A stretch of 64,000 nucleotides of DNA from Typha latifolia. Taxonomy: Eukaryota > Streptophyta > Magnoliopsida > Poales > Typhaceae. A program made the position numbers and the translations under genes. The stretch lies in NCBI GenBank assembly GCA_019914945.1, contig CM034099.1, positions 7,130,001 to 7,194,000 of the forward strand. Reading direction: 5' to 3'. The notes under the pieces were generated by a model. That model saw nothing but the letters and a program-made list of their open reading frames with translations, did no database searches and was not told the DNA's origin. Positions 1 through 12,900 of the stretch are shown here, piece after piece (position 1 is the first letter of the stretch; every line of letters starts with the position of its first letter).

Positions 1-1110
1 CTGAAGAAAGAGACGGCGGCGATCAAGGAAGTTGCCACCCGCGCCGTCCGCGACCTTCCCGTTTCCCTCGAGGCCGGCGCCTCAGCGGCCCAGGAGTCCC
101 TCGAATCCGTTGGCCAGGCCATTGACGATCTCGGCAGCACAGTGTGGCGCGGCACTGCGGAGGTCATCTCGCATGGAAAGGAAGCCCTTTTATCCATTGA
201 CTCTCCCGACGCTGCCTCGGATTCCGATCCCTCATCGCAGCCACATGCCCCCGGGAGGCGGTACACCCGGTTTGAGGCACAGGTCCTCGCGCTCCAGTCC
301 GATCCGGCCACCTTCACAGAGGATCCGGAGGACGCCGAGGATTTCAAGAAGTGGAGATCTGGTTTCGAATTGGCGGAGAAGGAGGAGGAGATCGAGATCC
401 TGTGCTACGAGAATGGGACAGTGGAGGGGTTTGTTGAGAAATTTGTGCCCAGCGTGGTGGATTATGATACCTTCTGGACTCGGTATTTTTATAAGGTTCA
501 TAAGCTCAAGCTGGCAGAGGATGCTCGGGAAAAGCTTGTTAGACGGGTGATTTCAAGGGAAGAGGATGAGGAGGATTTGAGCTGGGAGGTTGATGATGAG
601 GAGGAGGGTGATGTGAAGAAGGAAGGGGAGACAGAAGAAACAGAAAAGATAGAAGTAATAAAGAGGGAACTTGTTACAAATTCTGAACCTACAGAGGAGG
701 ATAAGAAACCTGTTGAGGTGTCTCAATTTGAAAACTTACAAATTTCAGAGGCAACAGCTGATAAAGCAGTACCATCATCAACAGGGAAAACTGAGACTAT
801 TGAGTCAAATTCTGAGGAGTTGTCCTCCAAGTCGGGTGATACTGCAATGCAGGAAGGGAGTGCAGATGACGGAAAGTCAAGAAAGGGTAGTGATATTACT
901 GTGGTGTCTAGCCAATCTCCTATGCCAGAGGAAGAAGATCTCGAATGGGATGAGATTGAGGATCTCGGAGAAAATGATGAAAAGAAAGAAGGTGTTTCGA
1001 GTTTGAGCCCTCCTGTTAGGGTGGATCTGAGCAAACGATTGAGTGTCACTGAAGATGATGAGGATCTGAGTTGGGATATTGAAGACGATGATGAGCCTGC
1101 TAAGCCTTGA
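1..1110 (+). CDS. BSD-domain protein, 5' end outside the window
   Basis: Frame 1 is open from the first base to the TGA at 1108-1110, giving about 369 visible residues, so the N-terminus and any upstream exon lie outside the window. The BSD domain is at about visible residues 110-175. It has the family hallmark FWTRYFYK preceded by an acidic helix (EDAEDFKKW) and followed by an LKLAEDAR segment. The rest of the C-terminus is low-complexity and very acidic, with repeated EEDLEWDEIED / DEDLSWDIEDDDE motifs ending in DDDEPAKP, probably disordered. Plant BSD-domain proteins of this layout (N-terminal amphipathic helix, BSD, acidic tail) are a known family, but their biochemical role is poorly defined; BSD domains also occur in TFIIH p62 and synapse-associated proteins. 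The family call is solid and the function is unknown. Confidence 0.9.
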   Translation: MKKETAAIKEVATRAVRDLPVSLEAGASAAQESLESVGQAIDDLGSTVWRGTAEVISHGKEALLSIDSPDAASDSDPSSQPHAPGRRYTRFEAQVLALQSDPATFTEDPEDAEDFKKWRSGFELAEKEEEIEILCYENGTVEGFVEKFVPSVVDYDTFWTRYFYKVHKLKLAEDAREKLVRRVISREEDEEDLSWEVDDEEEGDVKKEGETEETEKIEVIKRELVTNSEPTEEDKKPVEVSQFENLQISEATADKAVPSSTGKTETIESNSEELSSKSGDTAMQEGSADDGKSRKGSDITVVSSQSPMPEEEDLEWDEIEDLGENDEKKEGVSSLSPPVRVDLSKRLSVTEDDEDLSWDIEDDDEPAKP

Positions 1111-1188
1111 ATTGATGGTATGAAGACTTTGGTTATTGCACGTTAAACATTATTTTCTGTTTCTTTTGTGAGTGAGTGCTGCATTGCC

Positions 1189-1194
1189 AATAAA
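1189..1194 (+). promoter_or_regulatory. Candidate poly(A) signal of the BSD gene
   Basis: A canonical AATAAA lies 79 bp after the stop codon, in a T-rich context typical of plant 3'UTRs. The cleavage site is not visible. Confidence 0.45.
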
Positions 1195-1199
1195 AGTTG

Positions 1200-4100
1200 C
1201 TTTCGTAATGCTGCTCTTTGATGTGAATATTAAAACTGTAGAGATTGACATATTCAAGTTCCATGTGTCTCCTTGTTCAATTAACCCTGAATTTATGATG
1301 CTTAATATGATTGTATTCTATGTTCTATGCCTATATTTGATATGTGGTCGTTACTTTTATCATGAGATAGCTAGATATTTCAAACTTTTAATTGTTTGCC
1401 TTTTCAAAATTTTCTTCATCTAGAAATTATGCAGCTATGATGTTAGCTCCACTTTATGCCATGTATGTATATAATATGTTTAGGCTTTAATATTGCATAT
1501 AAAGTTGCAAGAGCTATTATTTTCTTGACTATGTGATTTCTCTGTTCTATCTTGTGTAATACTACTTCTTGAGATGCTTTAGAGGTTTTATTGGAACTTG
1601 TAAAGATGGATTTTGTTAGAATAAAATGGGTTTTCTAAGGTGGATATCATATTTAGATACTACTGTTTGCTTTTCTTATTGGGTTGGACAAATCACAAAT
1701 GTTGATATTACAAGCTAGTGCTTTACTTTTCTTGGTCTTTCATGTCATGATGCACCATTGGTTCTGAGTCAAACTGGAGGAAACTCTGGTTGGCTAACAA
1801 GGTACTGAGGCAGTAGAATTGTGTTCCAGGTCATCCAAATAATGATAGACGTGTTTTCTGAGAATGGTTCAATTTAAAATTTTCACTTGTTTTACATGAG
1901 TGTATGACTGAGATTATACTGAATCCATTATTTATCTTTAGTAAGTTACTGCTGGTGTAGCCGTTTATCACATAGCTTTGTTTTATCTTTCAATTAAATT
2001 GAGCCCATGGCACGCCTAAAAGAAGAACAGAAGATGGATCAAACCTTTTAGAGGGGGTCCCTATTTCCCTTTCTTTCACTCCCCTGTGATAGTCATTCAA
2101 AATTCATAAATTTTGGATGGCATCCAAGTGATTACTCTAGGTGTTTTTTCTGAAGTGGTTACGTGAGTTTAGGTGTTTTATGTTTGGAAATTTAGGAATT
2201 GTGGAGCGAAAAGAGGGAGGAAGGTGGGAGAGAGAGTATGTAAGGAGGGACACAGTGAGGGGGGACGCTGTTAGAAGCCGTGTTGACACTTGCTGCATCC
2301 TATGAGTTGTCTGCCTCTACTGTGAGCCCGCAGATGAGTAGTTTTATCACTTTATGACCTTGAGGTCTACAGGCCTGCGGTAGAGTCAGCCAGCATGCTA
2401 CATTTGTGCATGGTGGTGTTTGTTGGGAGGGAAGGGGTTAGGTTTTGGAGAAGAACCCGATGATTTCCAGAGGTAAGAACATGTTAAAGCACTGGAAGAA
2501 TAATACTATTTGAGTTAGCAAAGTATTTATTAAGCACAAAGGAATTGGTGTGGTCGACTTTTGAACATGAGGGTGAGTGGGCCATGCTATGTGATATCTT
2601 GAAATCTTGTGATATTTTCCTAGGTATGATGTCATCTTCTGAAAGTTGAATATGTTAGTAGTAAACTGGTGATATATGCCTTTAATTTGACTTATTAATC
2701 ATTAAATTTTAGTATTGGCATCACCACTTCTAGTTAGTAATTTTGTTAAGATTGAGTGGGGCTGTAAATCTTTGATGGCCACCATGTTTGCGATGGATTG
2801 TGAACAAAGAAATATTAAATTGTGAACAAAGAAAGGCATGAGAAATAAGCATACTGGCTAGTGATCATGAGGCCGCAAGTCGTGAGTGGAAGGTATACCA
2901 ATGGCCTCTGCTCTTCCATCCCTTGGATGGGTAGAGAGTGAGGGCAGAGCTTTCGGTTTTTATATTGTCAAACAGTGACAATAAGAATAGATGGCAGCTG
3001 CCTGCTCGATTCAATCAGGTCCTGGGTTTAAGGCTATGGAACTCTTTTTGATTAGCTTATAGTATCAAAATAATGAAGGATTCCACAAGGCATAAATGAC
3101 CTTGTAATTTATATAAATGGTGATTTCTCGATAATGAGTTATCACATGAAAGCATGAGTCATGAGCATCATACTTGTAGACATGGCCAAGTTAGACCTTT
3201 TGATCAAGAGGTGTACCAAATTATGAAGAGAAAGCAATTAAAATCTACTGTACTTTCTGTACAGACTCGAGAATAGGATCTATAGCCTTAGGGTCATTTT
3301 GATTCTGATTGAGTGATCTTAGATTGTGAGTCACAATCTCCTGATGAAAATGATATTAACATCATGCATGTAAATTCTAATTATATATTTGACCTAAAAA
3401 TGTCAATTCTACACAAGGAAATTGATTTTTCAGTATTTAAAGATCTGCCTGTTAGTAATTATGCTTGGAGACAATTCTTTACTTGTTGGACTAGATGATG
3501 GCTGGTCAAACTGATGTGAAAAGTTTACAATTTGTGACATGTTATTTGCGTAGAGAATGCCAACAGACGATTGTCTATTCTCTAATTCACCCGACCCGAT
3601 AGTATCCACATTTTGGTAACGTCCATAGCCAAAGTCACTGAATGGGTAAGTCGCCAATCCCTAAAACGGACTATCTAATGTGCTTTATCTGTTGGGTTAT
3701 GAGTATTGGTGGGTGTTTTACTAGAGGTTTCTATCAATCTACCCTTGTGTGATTCCTGTTGAACTTAGCTGTCTCATAGAGGACCAAGTTTATCAGTTCA
3801 GGTGTACTTGTTACAATGTCCATCTAGGTTCGTTGGTTATTGAGACCTTTAACTTTGAAGGGGCCCTTAACATAAACTGTTCTAATTGGCTTTAGTCTTT
3901 ATTATTCTTCTATTGTATTGTACCTCATCATGATCATCAGCTTACCAGTCCACTTTGTATCAAAACAAACTACAAGTCAATACTATTTTTGATTGGCAGT
4001 TCAACCCATGAAGATAGTTTCATGTCTTACTGTTGGTATCAGAAAAAGGACAGTGCGCATGAGGCAAGATTCTCCCTTCTTTGCAAGTACTTAAGAATTA

Positions 4101-6263
4101 AAAAGGTACCGGGCTCTACACTTGACAAGGCTATACTAGTAAAACTATCTTACTCATTTTTATGTCATTGGAAAGATTGAAGCCTATGATATCAAAGTAT
4201 ATGCACAGAAGACTGGAAAAGCACGAAATCTGAGAGTAGGTTTGCCATTGTAGATTGAAGCATTCTATTTTTGCACATTGGATTCATTTTATTACAAAGA
4301 TTCAAACTATCTTCTTCTACTTCATGATAGAATATGTTAGTATGAAGGTTCTTATATTTAAATTTGCTGTCTCGTGATCTTTTTCTGTTTGTATAATAAC
4401 TCTAGTGGTGTTGAATGATGCGTATGTGGAAATCTATAGCCATCTAGTGAATATTTTCTAGAGTCAGCACCATCTTTTCCGAGCATTTTGATAGCAGTTA
4501 CTTGGCAAAAGGTCAAAAAGGGGAGATATACTTCTGACTGAGGGAACCTTTTCTTTTTATTAAAAAAGAGAAGTAGGCCGAACCTGGTTATATTTTTATT
4601 AAAAAATTATAAAGATATAATAAAGTGAAGAAAGTAGAGACGTCTTAAGAACGAGGCTATCGCTGAAAGGGGGATGCGGAAACTATTTGGAACTATTTTG
4701 ATAGCAGTTACTTAGCGGTGAGTCAAAAGCTTTTCATTTATTAGTCTTTATACTTAGAATACGCACTATTAGTATTGTTATTTTAATTCTTTATGTTAAT
4801 ATGAGAGAGTTTATATCAGTGTAAATTATTCTAGTGTTTAGTTATATATTAGTATAGTGCGTAATAAACAAATAATTATAATTAATGTGATATAAAATTA
4901 AAATAACAGTTTAATAAATAAATAAAATATTATTTATAACGAAGGTACAAGAATAAGTCAAAAGAGGAATAGAAAAGAAAAGGTTGGTGATTAAGATGAT
5001 AGCTTAATTGAAGTTGCGTCTTTTAATAGTAAAATCGTAATTAATAAATATAAAAAATATTAAATGGAAGAGAGGAGTAAACCAGTACAGACCTAAATGA
5101 TTATTTCTATGGAAATAAGTTTATTCTTATTCAACACAAGCAGAGGAGATTATCTCCAAGAGATCGGTGGTCAATATGACTCTTTGTAAGTAATGATTGC
5201 ACAACAGTTGCATTTCTGTTTAAGTTTGGTGATTGTTTGTTGTTATTCAAGATGTAGTATGTAGACGGACGAGAGTGGGAGTTTTTCCAGACAGATTCGG
5301 GGAAATTCACTAGCATTGTATCATAGCAACACTAACACCGCGTACTTGGGTCAAATCATCTACCACCCTCAAAATTAAGTCATCTAAATTGTAATTAACT
5401 TGATGTTTTTTATATAAATTTTTATGCTAGAGAAATTTAATGTTTCTTCATTCTTTTTCTGTAGATTTTAAACTGTGAATTTACCTCTATTGTAGAAGAG
5501 CATACTGCATCAGCGATGTCAAACAAAATTCCATCGTAAAGGGAACATGAAAAAAAAGGAAAAAGACAAGATAATTATAAAGGTGGGTTTGATGCCACTG
5601 GAGCTCTTTAAATTGTATCAATTCTTTTGGAAATGAGCCCCTAGAGAGTTTATACGTGATCTCTTTCCAAAGTCAAATAAGGCAACGAAGTGCCACTTTG
5701 CCCAAGTTTGAATTTCTCTCTAATATTAAGATTAGTATTTTGTGAATTTCTCACTGGACGGCTGTATGCATATGGTTTCAGGTGGCAATGATTCATTAAT
5801 CCAACCAATCTAATGCTACGTGGTATCATCTTATTTGTCAAATGTTTATAAAGTGTTTGTAGGCATAACAGTAATCTTATATTAACTTTACTTTTTAATT
5901 TTTTTTTTAAAAAAGATAACAACGGGAGAAGACGCATCACACATAATAAACATTATAGTAAATATCTAAATTATGGAATATATTTTTTACCAATATAATA
6001 TAATAAACTCGAGGTTCTATCATGCGCTAAATCTAAATGTATATTGCATAATCATTATTAGTTTTGCATCCTATGTTCCGAGGAATAATAATAATTAGAT
6101 GCTGATGATTGATGTGTTTACTGATTCTCTTCATTGTAAAATTGTAAAATTGATCAAGCACACTATTAGATATGCATGCATATGATAATTTAGATCATAG
6201 GTGTATCAGTATTTAGTGCGCATAGGGTGGGCACCGAATCCTAATCCTAAAACATGGACTTTG
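1200..6263. other. Intergenic, about 5 kb, no gene recognised
   Basis: AT-rich DNA with only short chance ORFs (longest 96 codons). I see no domain, no splice-consistent coding chain and no complete transposon. A G-rich patch near 2200-2280 and AT-rich tracts at 4740-5080 and 5880-6060 are compositional only. A small direct repeat within it is listed separately. Confidence 0.6.
4485..4716. repeat. Direct repeat flanking a ~190-bp unit, possible small insertion
   Basis: Bases 4485-4506 and 4695-4716 match at 21 of 22 positions (core TTTTGATAGCAGTTACTT). The sequence between contains a T-rich tract and no ORF. Long direct repeats around a short non-coding unit are what a SINE or truncated LINE insertion would leave, but I cannot define a clear tail or promoter boxes. 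A simple local duplication is the alternative. Confidence 0.45.
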
Positions 6264-6272
6264 TCAAATGTG

Positions 6273-6597
6273 GAGTTTTTGACCAAACTAGCCCTCTTCC
6301 AAAACTTTTTTATCGAAAAAAATTAGCTTTAAACTTATTTACTAAATGGGGTCTAATTTACTGTAGTCATAATAAAAACACTGATAAGTTTAACAATTTT
6401 TTCTTGGGTAAAAACGCTGATCAGTTTAGCATTTTTATCTGGTCCTAAAATGCTGAATTATCTAGTGATAAAAATGCTGAACTGATCAGCGTTTTTATTA
6501 GGGCTACAGTGAATTAGATCCAATTTGGTAAATAAATTTGAAGGTAGTCCATTTCGGTAAAAAAATTAAAAAATAAGGCTATTTTACTCAAAAACTC
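6273..6597. mobile_element. MITE, copy 1, Mutator-like by its 9-bp TSD
   Basis: A 325-bp non-coding unit begins GAGTTTTTGACCAAACTAGCC and ends in an imperfect reverse complement of it (GAGTTTTTGAGTAAAATAGCC when read on the other strand). It is flanked by TCAAATGTG (6264-6272) and TCAAACGTG (6598-6606), a 9-bp duplication with one difference, as Mutator-type elements make. The interior is palindromic, with AAATGCTGA / CTGATCAGC motifs facing each other. A related copy lies at 15593-15983. No transposase. Confidence 0.7.
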
Positions 6598-6631
6598 TCA
6601 AACGTGGGGTGTTACATGTAAATTTTCTTAT

Positions 6632-6638
6632 TATAAAT
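6632..6638 (+). promoter_or_regulatory. Candidate TATA box of the ZIFL gene
   Basis: TATAAAT about 370 bp upstream of the ZIFL start codon and only 26 bp beyond the TSD of MITE copy 1. The implied 5'UTR is about 330 nt and contains several upstream ATGs. The sequence is only weakly specific in AT-rich DNA. Confidence 0.35.
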
Positions 6639-6999
6639 TAGTACTAATGATGCAGCAATTTGCAGCAATCAGTGTTGGAGAGGATCCGGGAAGGTCTCCT
6701 TTTGTCTCTATTAAACGTGAGGAGGAGGACAAAGGGAAAGCAAAATTTCATCGAAAAAAGACAAAGCGAAAGCAAAAGGAAAACACTCCGCATTCCTTGG
6801 ATCGCGAAGCGGCAGGAGCACGACACTTCTCTCCACCTTCCGTGACGCACGGAGTGACGTCGCCGAACTCGGTTCTGTTTCAACTTGCAAAGTAAAGAAG
6901 AGAATCGAATTGGGTTCTTCTTCCTATGACCCATTTGTCTCCAAATCGAGGCTTATTTGGAAGTTTCATACCCAAGCTCCATCTGGGTCTTTGGTTGCA

Positions 7000-9900
7000 A
7001 TGGCGGCAGATTCGAGTCCTTTGCTGTTGAAGAAGGTGTACTATGAGAATTGCCCAGGTTGCAAGCAGGACAAGAGGAACGAGACCCATACTGGGACACC
7101 ATACAAGGAGTTCTTCTACATATGGCTCGTCACTCTTTGTTCTAGTGAGAGAACTCTTATCATTTCTCACTTGGGTTTGTTTTGTTTCATCGATTTTAAT
7201 GCGTTTTGCCTGGTTTTATGGGTGGTCGGTCTGCCTGTCATTGTTACAAATACTACCTGTGCTTCGCTAGAGCAAGATTGTTGAAGAACTAGAGGAACAT
7301 ATGGGACAGAGTGTGTTTTAAATCGATAGACAAATGTTTTCGTTCTTCCTCTTTTGTGCACACGGAAAATATTAGACCTTTTTGCAAAAAGTTTTCACTG
7401 CTATGCTTGTTGTTGTTATGCTTTTGTTTGACTACTTTCCCGGTACAGTTTCTGTTACATTATTACTAACGTAGGATTATTTGTCTGCTTGTTTTTTTTT
7501 TTTTTTGTCAGCTTTACCAATCCAATCATTGTTCCCGTTCTTGTATTTCATGGTACGTGCGATTCAAGTCAACTAAGTTTTACAATTCGTATTTTATTGC
7601 TATTTTGAATGTACTTAGTAGTTAGTACAATTAAAGATGTTGGACTGATGTGATGTTGGTATTTTATTTTATCTTTAGTAGAGTGGCTGATCGGAGTAAA
7701 AATGGTTGTCCTAGTTGACTTCTCTTCTCTATTTAAGAAGTAATAATCAAGCAAATCTTTACAGTGTTGTAATGATTGGATAATGACTGTGATAGTGTGA
7801 TAGAGCACACTTTTTTCACCTTGATGAGAGTAGTTCTAGCCTCTAGTACATGTATTTGTCAAAAGGATCACTTTTGCATCTCTACGGCATTTAAGCTGAG
7901 AAATTGAGATCCCTAATTCTATTTGAGTTAATAATAAACCAAATAATGTTATCTATTCTTTTTTGTGCCTAAGCAAAATAACTAAATAAATAAAATTGCA
8001 TCTCCTATTCATTCCAGCATGAGTACCATTTTCTACACCGTTTACCTTTCATGTTGCTCCTCCAATGTGTTTCCCATTGATTACTACCACCAAATCTTGG
8101 AGTCTGAAAAAATAATTTATGACACTTGTTTCTGCATAGCCTCTCATGTCAATGACATTGCCTAGATGAGTTGATGAATGAGGTGACGGGTGAGGTAGTA
8201 GGACACTTTTGGTGATCATAGGTGGAGGTAATGGGCCCCTGAAAATGATATTGATGATGCAGGTTGGATAAGATGTGAAGTGATAGAGGTCTCTTGACCG
8301 GATACCAGTGGTTGAGACACCAGGTTCTTCACTGTGAGATTGAGAGTTCAACAAACCTTAGTGGAGATTTATGATCTAATTGGGATGCCATAAGTTTCCA
8401 GTATTTCTCAAAAGGAATGGAAAAATGTTATGAAGTGATATAGATTTCTAATAGCAATAGCATGTACTTGCCTGATATTTGTATAACTGATAGAAAACAG
8501 TTAAGTTCTTGTACTAATGTTGGGTCGATAACATCGGCTGTTTGCGATGATGAAACAGATAAGAGACTTGCATATTGCCAAACAAGAAGAAGACATTGGA
8601 TTTTATGCAGGTTTTGTGGGTAAGTTTCTTGCATTTGATTGAGTACATTTATCCTTCTCTCCGTACATCATGAATTTCTCTTCTTTCACCTATATCACGT
8701 ACTAATATCATCTTTATTCTATCCAAGGATCTGCATATATGTTTGGGAGAGCATTATCTTCTGTGTTCTGGGGAATGGTTGCTGATAAATACGGAAGGAA
8801 ACCAGTTATTGTGATTAGTATTCTTTCTGTGTAAGTCTGTCTGACACAATGTTTGCTAATTATAACATATGGATGCTTTTCATAGAGGGTAATAAGTTAG
8901 TTCTATGCTGTGTCGCTCTCCTTAATTTAATGATTTTGGGGATGATGTTTCAGAATTATTTTCAATAGTCTCTTTGGGCTTAGTACAAGTTATTGGATGG
9001 CAATCACCACAAGAGCACTCCTGGGGTTTTTATGTGGCATACTTGGACCAATAAAGGTAATTGCTACTGAATGTAGATAGCGAAAGATTTTTACAGCTTT
9101 TCACTTTCAAGTGCCTTATGGTAGGCCTTTTCTATTGATTTCAGGCTTATGCTTCAGAAGTATGCCGAAAAGAACACCAGGCTCTAGGATTGTCACTTGT
9201 AAGAAGCTTACTTCATTGCTATTCCTCATTTCTGTGCACAACTTTTTTCTTTTATGCAGTTTCATATATTAACAAGCAAAATTGTTGAATAAAATTATTT
9301 TAGGTTAGTTCATCACGTGGCATAGGCTTGATTGTTGGTCCAGCTATTGGTGGTTTTCTTGCACAGGTGATGATCATTTTGACCTATTTTACAGGAAGCT
9401 TACATAATTGCACTATCAGACATGTAAAAAATTGCAATTTTCCTTCTTTCTTATATGTTATTCTTTATAGTCTGAAATGAGTTTCTATGTGAAGAACAAA
9501 GGATTTCCTGAAAGAAGATATTAGAAAATTATATATGTATATATTTGGAAAGGAGCTTTTGTATATCCATATTTATCTTCAATTAATTGCATAAGCTTAA
9601 TTAATGTTCTTTTTTTGTAGTAGCCTGCAGAGAAATACCCAGATTTATTTTCTGAGAAGTCATTGTTTGGGAGGTAAAGTATGCTTCTTCTTTTTTTGCT
9701 AATTCAATTTTCTGATCAATTAATCAGTCGTTGTGCTGAAATATCTTGTTGCAATCCATTGTAGGTTTCCATACTTTCTACCGTGCCTTTGTATATCAAT
9801 ATTTGCAGTTGGTGCTTTCATAGCCTGTTTTTGGCTTCCGGTGAGTATAGATTATCCTTCTATTATTTTATAATGTTTGTTCATTTCTTTTATCAAAATT

Positions 9901-12900
9901 GATATGAACTCCCCTGCCATTTCATATCAAGAGGTGTGGAATTCTTGTATATACTTATTTATATGAGCTTCTATACAGGAATCCCTTGTAAAGGGGTTTG
10001 AACTTTGAACATTTCTTAATCAGGCAAGTCTTGGGGGATGTCTCTGTCTAGGTGTTTGATTAACTGCCCTTTACAACTTTTTAAGAGTGTTCCATTTGCT
10101 TAATGAACTTCTGATGAGAAAATACTTAGAAAGGACTGTTGGTACACTTGAATCGTGCATACCAAAGTCCTTTCATGTAGACATATTTGTATTTGTTATC
10201 AGAAAGGAAAAAAATGATTGGTTTTCCTTTGGCATATCTTCCTTTAGCATATTACACAAGATGAGAGGAATATCTACTCAGTAAAAAAAGAAAGAAGTAA
10301 ATCACAGTTATCCTATAAGATCTCTTCTTTATGGATCCCCCTCAAATGTTTGTCACTACCAAGAACGACATTCTCAGCTTCTACTGTAAATGAATTTTTT
10401 CCTGACCTGTTTGTTGGTCACCAAATATGGCACAAAGAAACCAGTTAAATGTGCCGAGTTAACATAAATCAAATCAAGGCATTTGGAATAAGCATGTGAA
10501 GCTGCATGTGGTATAAAGTCAGAAAGAAATAACAGTTGCCAATTCAAAGCGAGACCAGTTGTGTTACCACATCTCCTTCCACATATGGACATGTCAAGAC
10601 ATTCAAATGAAGTTTACTGTAAGACTAACAAATAATGATTAGAATATCAATCAAGGAAGGTGGAAAATCTCCTATCTCTTACAATACGGGCCGATCATTA
10701 TATAGAAATTAGAGACTTCCTACAAAGGACAGTCACTTGTGATTGTGGAGCAGCGATTTGTTTAGTTCAGGTATGACACTTTGTTTTTTGGGGGACTTTG
10801 TTACCATGCCTTGCCATGTACAATTGACTGTCAAGAAGTGTCGACTCTCCCATATGCGAAGACAAATTGTGAGGACTCTTTTGACAGAATGATCAATATC
10901 TTCTCTATGATATATATTCTTTTTTATTACTAATGAGTCCTTGTGAATTGTTATGGATTAGTGATTTTACTGAGGTAGAAGGTGCTTTTGAGAGTGAGAG
11001 GAAGAGAAATCATGATATGGGTAAGGATGTAGAGGTAATAGATCCTTGCTTCAGTCACAGGATATGCAAGCGTCTATGGCCAGAATGAACGTGTGCTCAT
11101 ATAGTAGCCATATCCTGTGATACAAGGGATGCTAAATATCTGTTAACTTGCATAACTATCTCTAATCAACTCCATTGATTCTGCATGATTCAAAAATCCA
11201 AAAGTTGAAGCAAAAATTTCTTCTCCAGACTCTCCTTTTATCACCTTTTCTATTATACTGCTGTTAAATAACTAGTTGATCCAAAAACTTCAATTGTTAG
11301 ATAATGAACAATAATGCATATCATGCCTGAACATGGCCCCTCTCATTTTGCCTCTATATATTGTACGTGGACAAATGCTAAATAGGGGAATGCACGGCTC
11401 CACATTGCACCAGAATGTATTCTAGAAAACAGAGACTAAATGGGCTTTGACAATATTGAACTCACAGATTCTAGCTCTCATATAATGTCATATAACTAAT
11501 TGGCTCAAAAGCTTAAGTAGTTGGATGGCAAACCAACAATGTATATCATGCATTAATAGTAGTTATATTTTCTTAATATTCTAACTTCATGGACCGAAGA
11601 ATTCTTTTTTCATTGCTCAACCATTATATGTTAATAACTATCTTTATCAATTTTGCAGGAGACTTTGCACATGCACCCTAATGAATTGCGAGATAGGTCA
11701 ATCGAGTCTCTCGAGGCATCATTAAGTGGCCCAAAATTTAAAGAAAATGACAAATTATCTGGTGAAACCAAATCTGTTTCTAAGAAGCACTTATTAACAA
11801 ATTGGACATTAATGTCAGCGATCATTGTTTACTGTGTTTTCTCTCTTCACGAAATGGCTTATTCTGAGGTAGTATTACTTTGTTCTAAGTATGTTTTCTT
11901 ATGATCTTCTCCTTGAATTTGATCCACCAGGATTCTTAGGTGCATTCGTGCCCCCACTATGATGGTCTCTATGTTTACCATGTTGCAACACCATAGCAAT
12001 AATGAGGAATTGTTTTCTATAATTTTAAATATTGAATAATTAATAAAAAGCTTTCTTTGAAAAGTAATTAGTTTCTTGAATCTGATTATCTTATAGATAT
12101 TCATGAGAACCTTAATTCCCTCAAAACTACAATTATAGTCATTTGATGATCTTTTTTCTTTTAAAAAAAACATTGATACTGTCATTTTTTTTCCTACTAT
12201 TTACAATCAGCTAATTAATACAGATATTCTCTCTGTGGGCTGTGAGCAGTAAAAGATATGGAGGATTAAGCTTTTCATCTGAGGATGTTGGAGAGGTTCT
12301 TGCTATCTCAGGTATTCCAGATGACACTCGCATCTGTTCATAGCTAAATTCAAGTTGATACCTGCATCGGAGAATGCTTATTGTGTGTGTGTGTGTGTGT
12401 GTGTGTGCATGTGTGTGCGCGCATGTGTGTGTATGTGACTGCATTGAAGTTGAACCTAATCTAGTGGTAGAACTGGATATAGGTTGCATAAATTCACTTT
12501 GACAATTGAATCAACAAAGAATCACAAGCTTTCTATCATTAGCATATATATATTATAATGCTGTAATATCATATTCACAAGATCAAAGGATGTTTTGGTG
12601 AAATTTTTCCATGTGAGTGACATTTTTTTTCTAACTTGATATTCATTGTTAGGTTTTAGTCTTCTACTTTATCAGATTTTTCTTTATCCACCTGTTGCAA
12701 AATGCCTAGGACCCATTGCATCAATCCGCCTGGCAGCGGTATGCATCAATTTCTCTTCGTAATTTCTCTCGTTCAACTTAAATATGAAAAATGAATTCTT
12801 TCATATATTGCATATTTTGATATGCAGGTCTTAACTATACCACTTCTTGCCAGTTATCCATTTATGGCTGAACTTTCTGGGTTTACACTTCAATTGGTAG

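Noticed and set aside
2830..3060. Possible tRNA-derived SINE with a B-box-like GGTCCTGGGTTTAAGGC
   Set aside because: No matching A box, poly(A)/T tail or TSD found.
7512..7552. ZIFL exon 2 as a spurious 41-bp exon
   Set aside because: Kept instead of discarded: it supplies exactly the [14 protein letters not shown] segment the family needs, with clean splice sites and phase.
10374..10592. 72-codon minus-strand ORF in ZIFL intron 9
   Set aside because: No recognised motif, no splice partner and AT-rich surroundings; treated as chance.
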